Below, in pieces: positions 62,912-64,000 of a stretch of DNA of 64,000 nt. The translations under genes were made by a program, and so were the position numbers. The number at the start of each line of letters is the position of its first letter. Within the stretch, counting starts at the first letter, position 1. This DNA comes from Gymnogyps californianus (Eukaryota; Chordata; Aves; Accipitriformes; Cathartidae), in assembly GCF_018139145.2 (NCBI RefSeq), contig NC_059476.1, positions 16,365,543-16,429,542 of the forward strand, in the 5' to 3' direction. The notes under the pieces were generated by a model that was given only the letters and a program-made list of their open reading frames with translations, ran no database searches and was not told where the DNA came from.

Positions 62912-64000
62912 GTAAGAGAAAGCAACTTACTATGACCTTTTAAAACTGTTTTTTACTAAAAATGTGTGCTTACCTCCTGTTAATTTTAACTTACTTTTGG
63001 TGTTAACCCTTTGGAGTAATGTGTTTTTCAACTTGTACATTTGGTAAATACCTTCATCCCACCTGCCAAATAAGAGTTGTTACAAACTGAGACAGGTTTA
63101 ACTTGCAGTTAAGAATTCTAATATCTGTTATTTTGGCCAATTTCGTACTTAGCCCAAGATCCATTACCTGCTTCTTGGGCTCAGTGATGAGTGATGTCCG
63201 TGGAGATGCAAGTTCAGTTAAATGTATGAAGAGTCTTAGAGGCTTGGCAATATAATTTAGATTTCATTTCACTTAGGGGAAAGTTAGCTAACAGAAAAGT
63301 TTATTTTAGTGGTAGCAATGATTTGGGTGATGAACCAAGCTGAATTAGATTTAAATCACTGCATGTTCTTCGTTAATATTTCCTAGCATAAACCACAACT
63401 TAAAAAAAGAAAGGGGGGGGGGGGGGAGTCTGGTAGTTAAGAAAACTTTAAATATGGCTTTTTGGATTTGTGATTGTACTGTAGCACTGAACAAGTTTTT
63501 TTTTTTAAAAATGTGGTGTACTAGTCTTGGCTTAATTAGTTCAAGGTGTGAAAGAATGTTATCAACAAAATTTCTTTAAGGTTTCATATTTATAGTGGTC
63601 ACTGTTTGCATACATTTAGAAACCCTTTACTCTTAGCTAGGATTGAGTTAATTGTACTGGAGAGGCTGACTGGGAGTAAGAGGGATTTGGGGTGTTGATG
63701 GGAGAATTTTTTCTTGAAGCTACTGTGAACAAGTAATTTTTTTAGTGAAGTACAGAAACAGTATATGGTTTAAACTGCCATTTAATTGCTGGTTTAGCTT
63801 TACAATAGACTTTGAAAAACTAGAAATTTTAAACTAACAACCCACCACCCCCCATCCCATGTACTGCTAACAACTGATTTAACTTTCGCATTTCTCTGGA
63901 AAAATATTACTGTCTCAGATTTCTCCCTTCAAAATTACTTTTTCCATTTAACATTTCTATTAATAAAATACTTCAATCCTTGTTTAATAAAATACTTCAA
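62912..64000 (+). other. LCOR: LCOR intron 6, partial
   Basis: The intron begins GTAAGA and runs off the window. It contains a G14 run (63,413-63,426) and, at the very end, a 16-base direct repeat TAATAAAATACTTCAA (63,961-63,976 and 63,985-64,000, a 24-base offset). No further exon is recognised before the edge. Confidence 0.85.

Noticed and set aside
1..64000. A novel multi-gene system, CRISPR array, tRNA or rRNA genes
   Set aside because: The window reads as a single vertebrate gene with large introns. No regularly spaced repeats with unique spacers, no tRNA B-box clover, no rRNA sequence and no gene cluster were seen.

Overview
The window is nuclear DNA from a vertebrate, most likely a bird. 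It carries the 5' part of one protein-coding gene on the plus strand, LCOR (ligand-dependent nuclear receptor corepressor). Six small coding exons spread over about 50 kb join in frame into a 252-residue N-terminal segment, and the reading frame continues past the right edge. When the splice joins are made, the LXXLL box and the two CtBP-binding motifs fall at the positions known for human LCOR (53-57, 64 and 82, counted from the internal methionine that starts the short 433-residue form). This is strong internal support for the gene model. The case for a bird rests on G/T-rich runs of the TTTGG type, worn LINE pieces of CR1/L3 type, and a fragment joining the two ends of an LTR I recall as common in avian genomes. 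The species cannot be fixed from the sequence.

Layout. About 1-12,400 is intergenic sequence upstream of LCOR, with old CR1/L3-like LINE pieces on the minus strand and homopolymer runs; I see no convincing gene. About 12,400-13,800 is a CpG island. It contains a tandem array of CCCTCAGGG (AP-2-like) sites, an E-box, an NRF1-like site, GC boxes and coding exon 1 (13,062-13,158). Intron 1 is 31.5 kb and holds a 117-bp hAT-type MITE, a 78-nt near-perfect hairpin, a small dispersed foldback family and more old LINE sequence. Exons 2 (44,672-44,737) and 3 (45,152-45,231) lie close together. Exon 4 (54,892-55,024), exon 5 (59,653-59,940) and exon 6 (62,818-62,911) follow. The large terminal exon or exons, with the helix-turn-helix domain or the alternative PRC2-binding C-terminus, are beyond the window.

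How the parts work together. Exons 1-4 encode an N-terminal module shared with the paralogue LCORL, with spaced Cys/His residues that might bind metal. Exon 5 carries the nuclear-receptor box LSKLL and the first CtBP motif PLDLTVR. Exon 6 carries the second CtBP motif VLDLSTK. The intron phases (1,1,0,1,1,2) allow exon 2, exon 5 and the pair exon 3 plus exon 4 each to be skipped in frame, so isoforms with or without the receptor-binding exon are possible. I found no prokaryotic-type operon, CRISPR array, tRNA, rRNA or new defence-like system. The most interesting leads are regulatory or repeat-derived: the AP-2-like minisatellite, the hairpin and the 35-bp LTR remnant with an intact target duplication.
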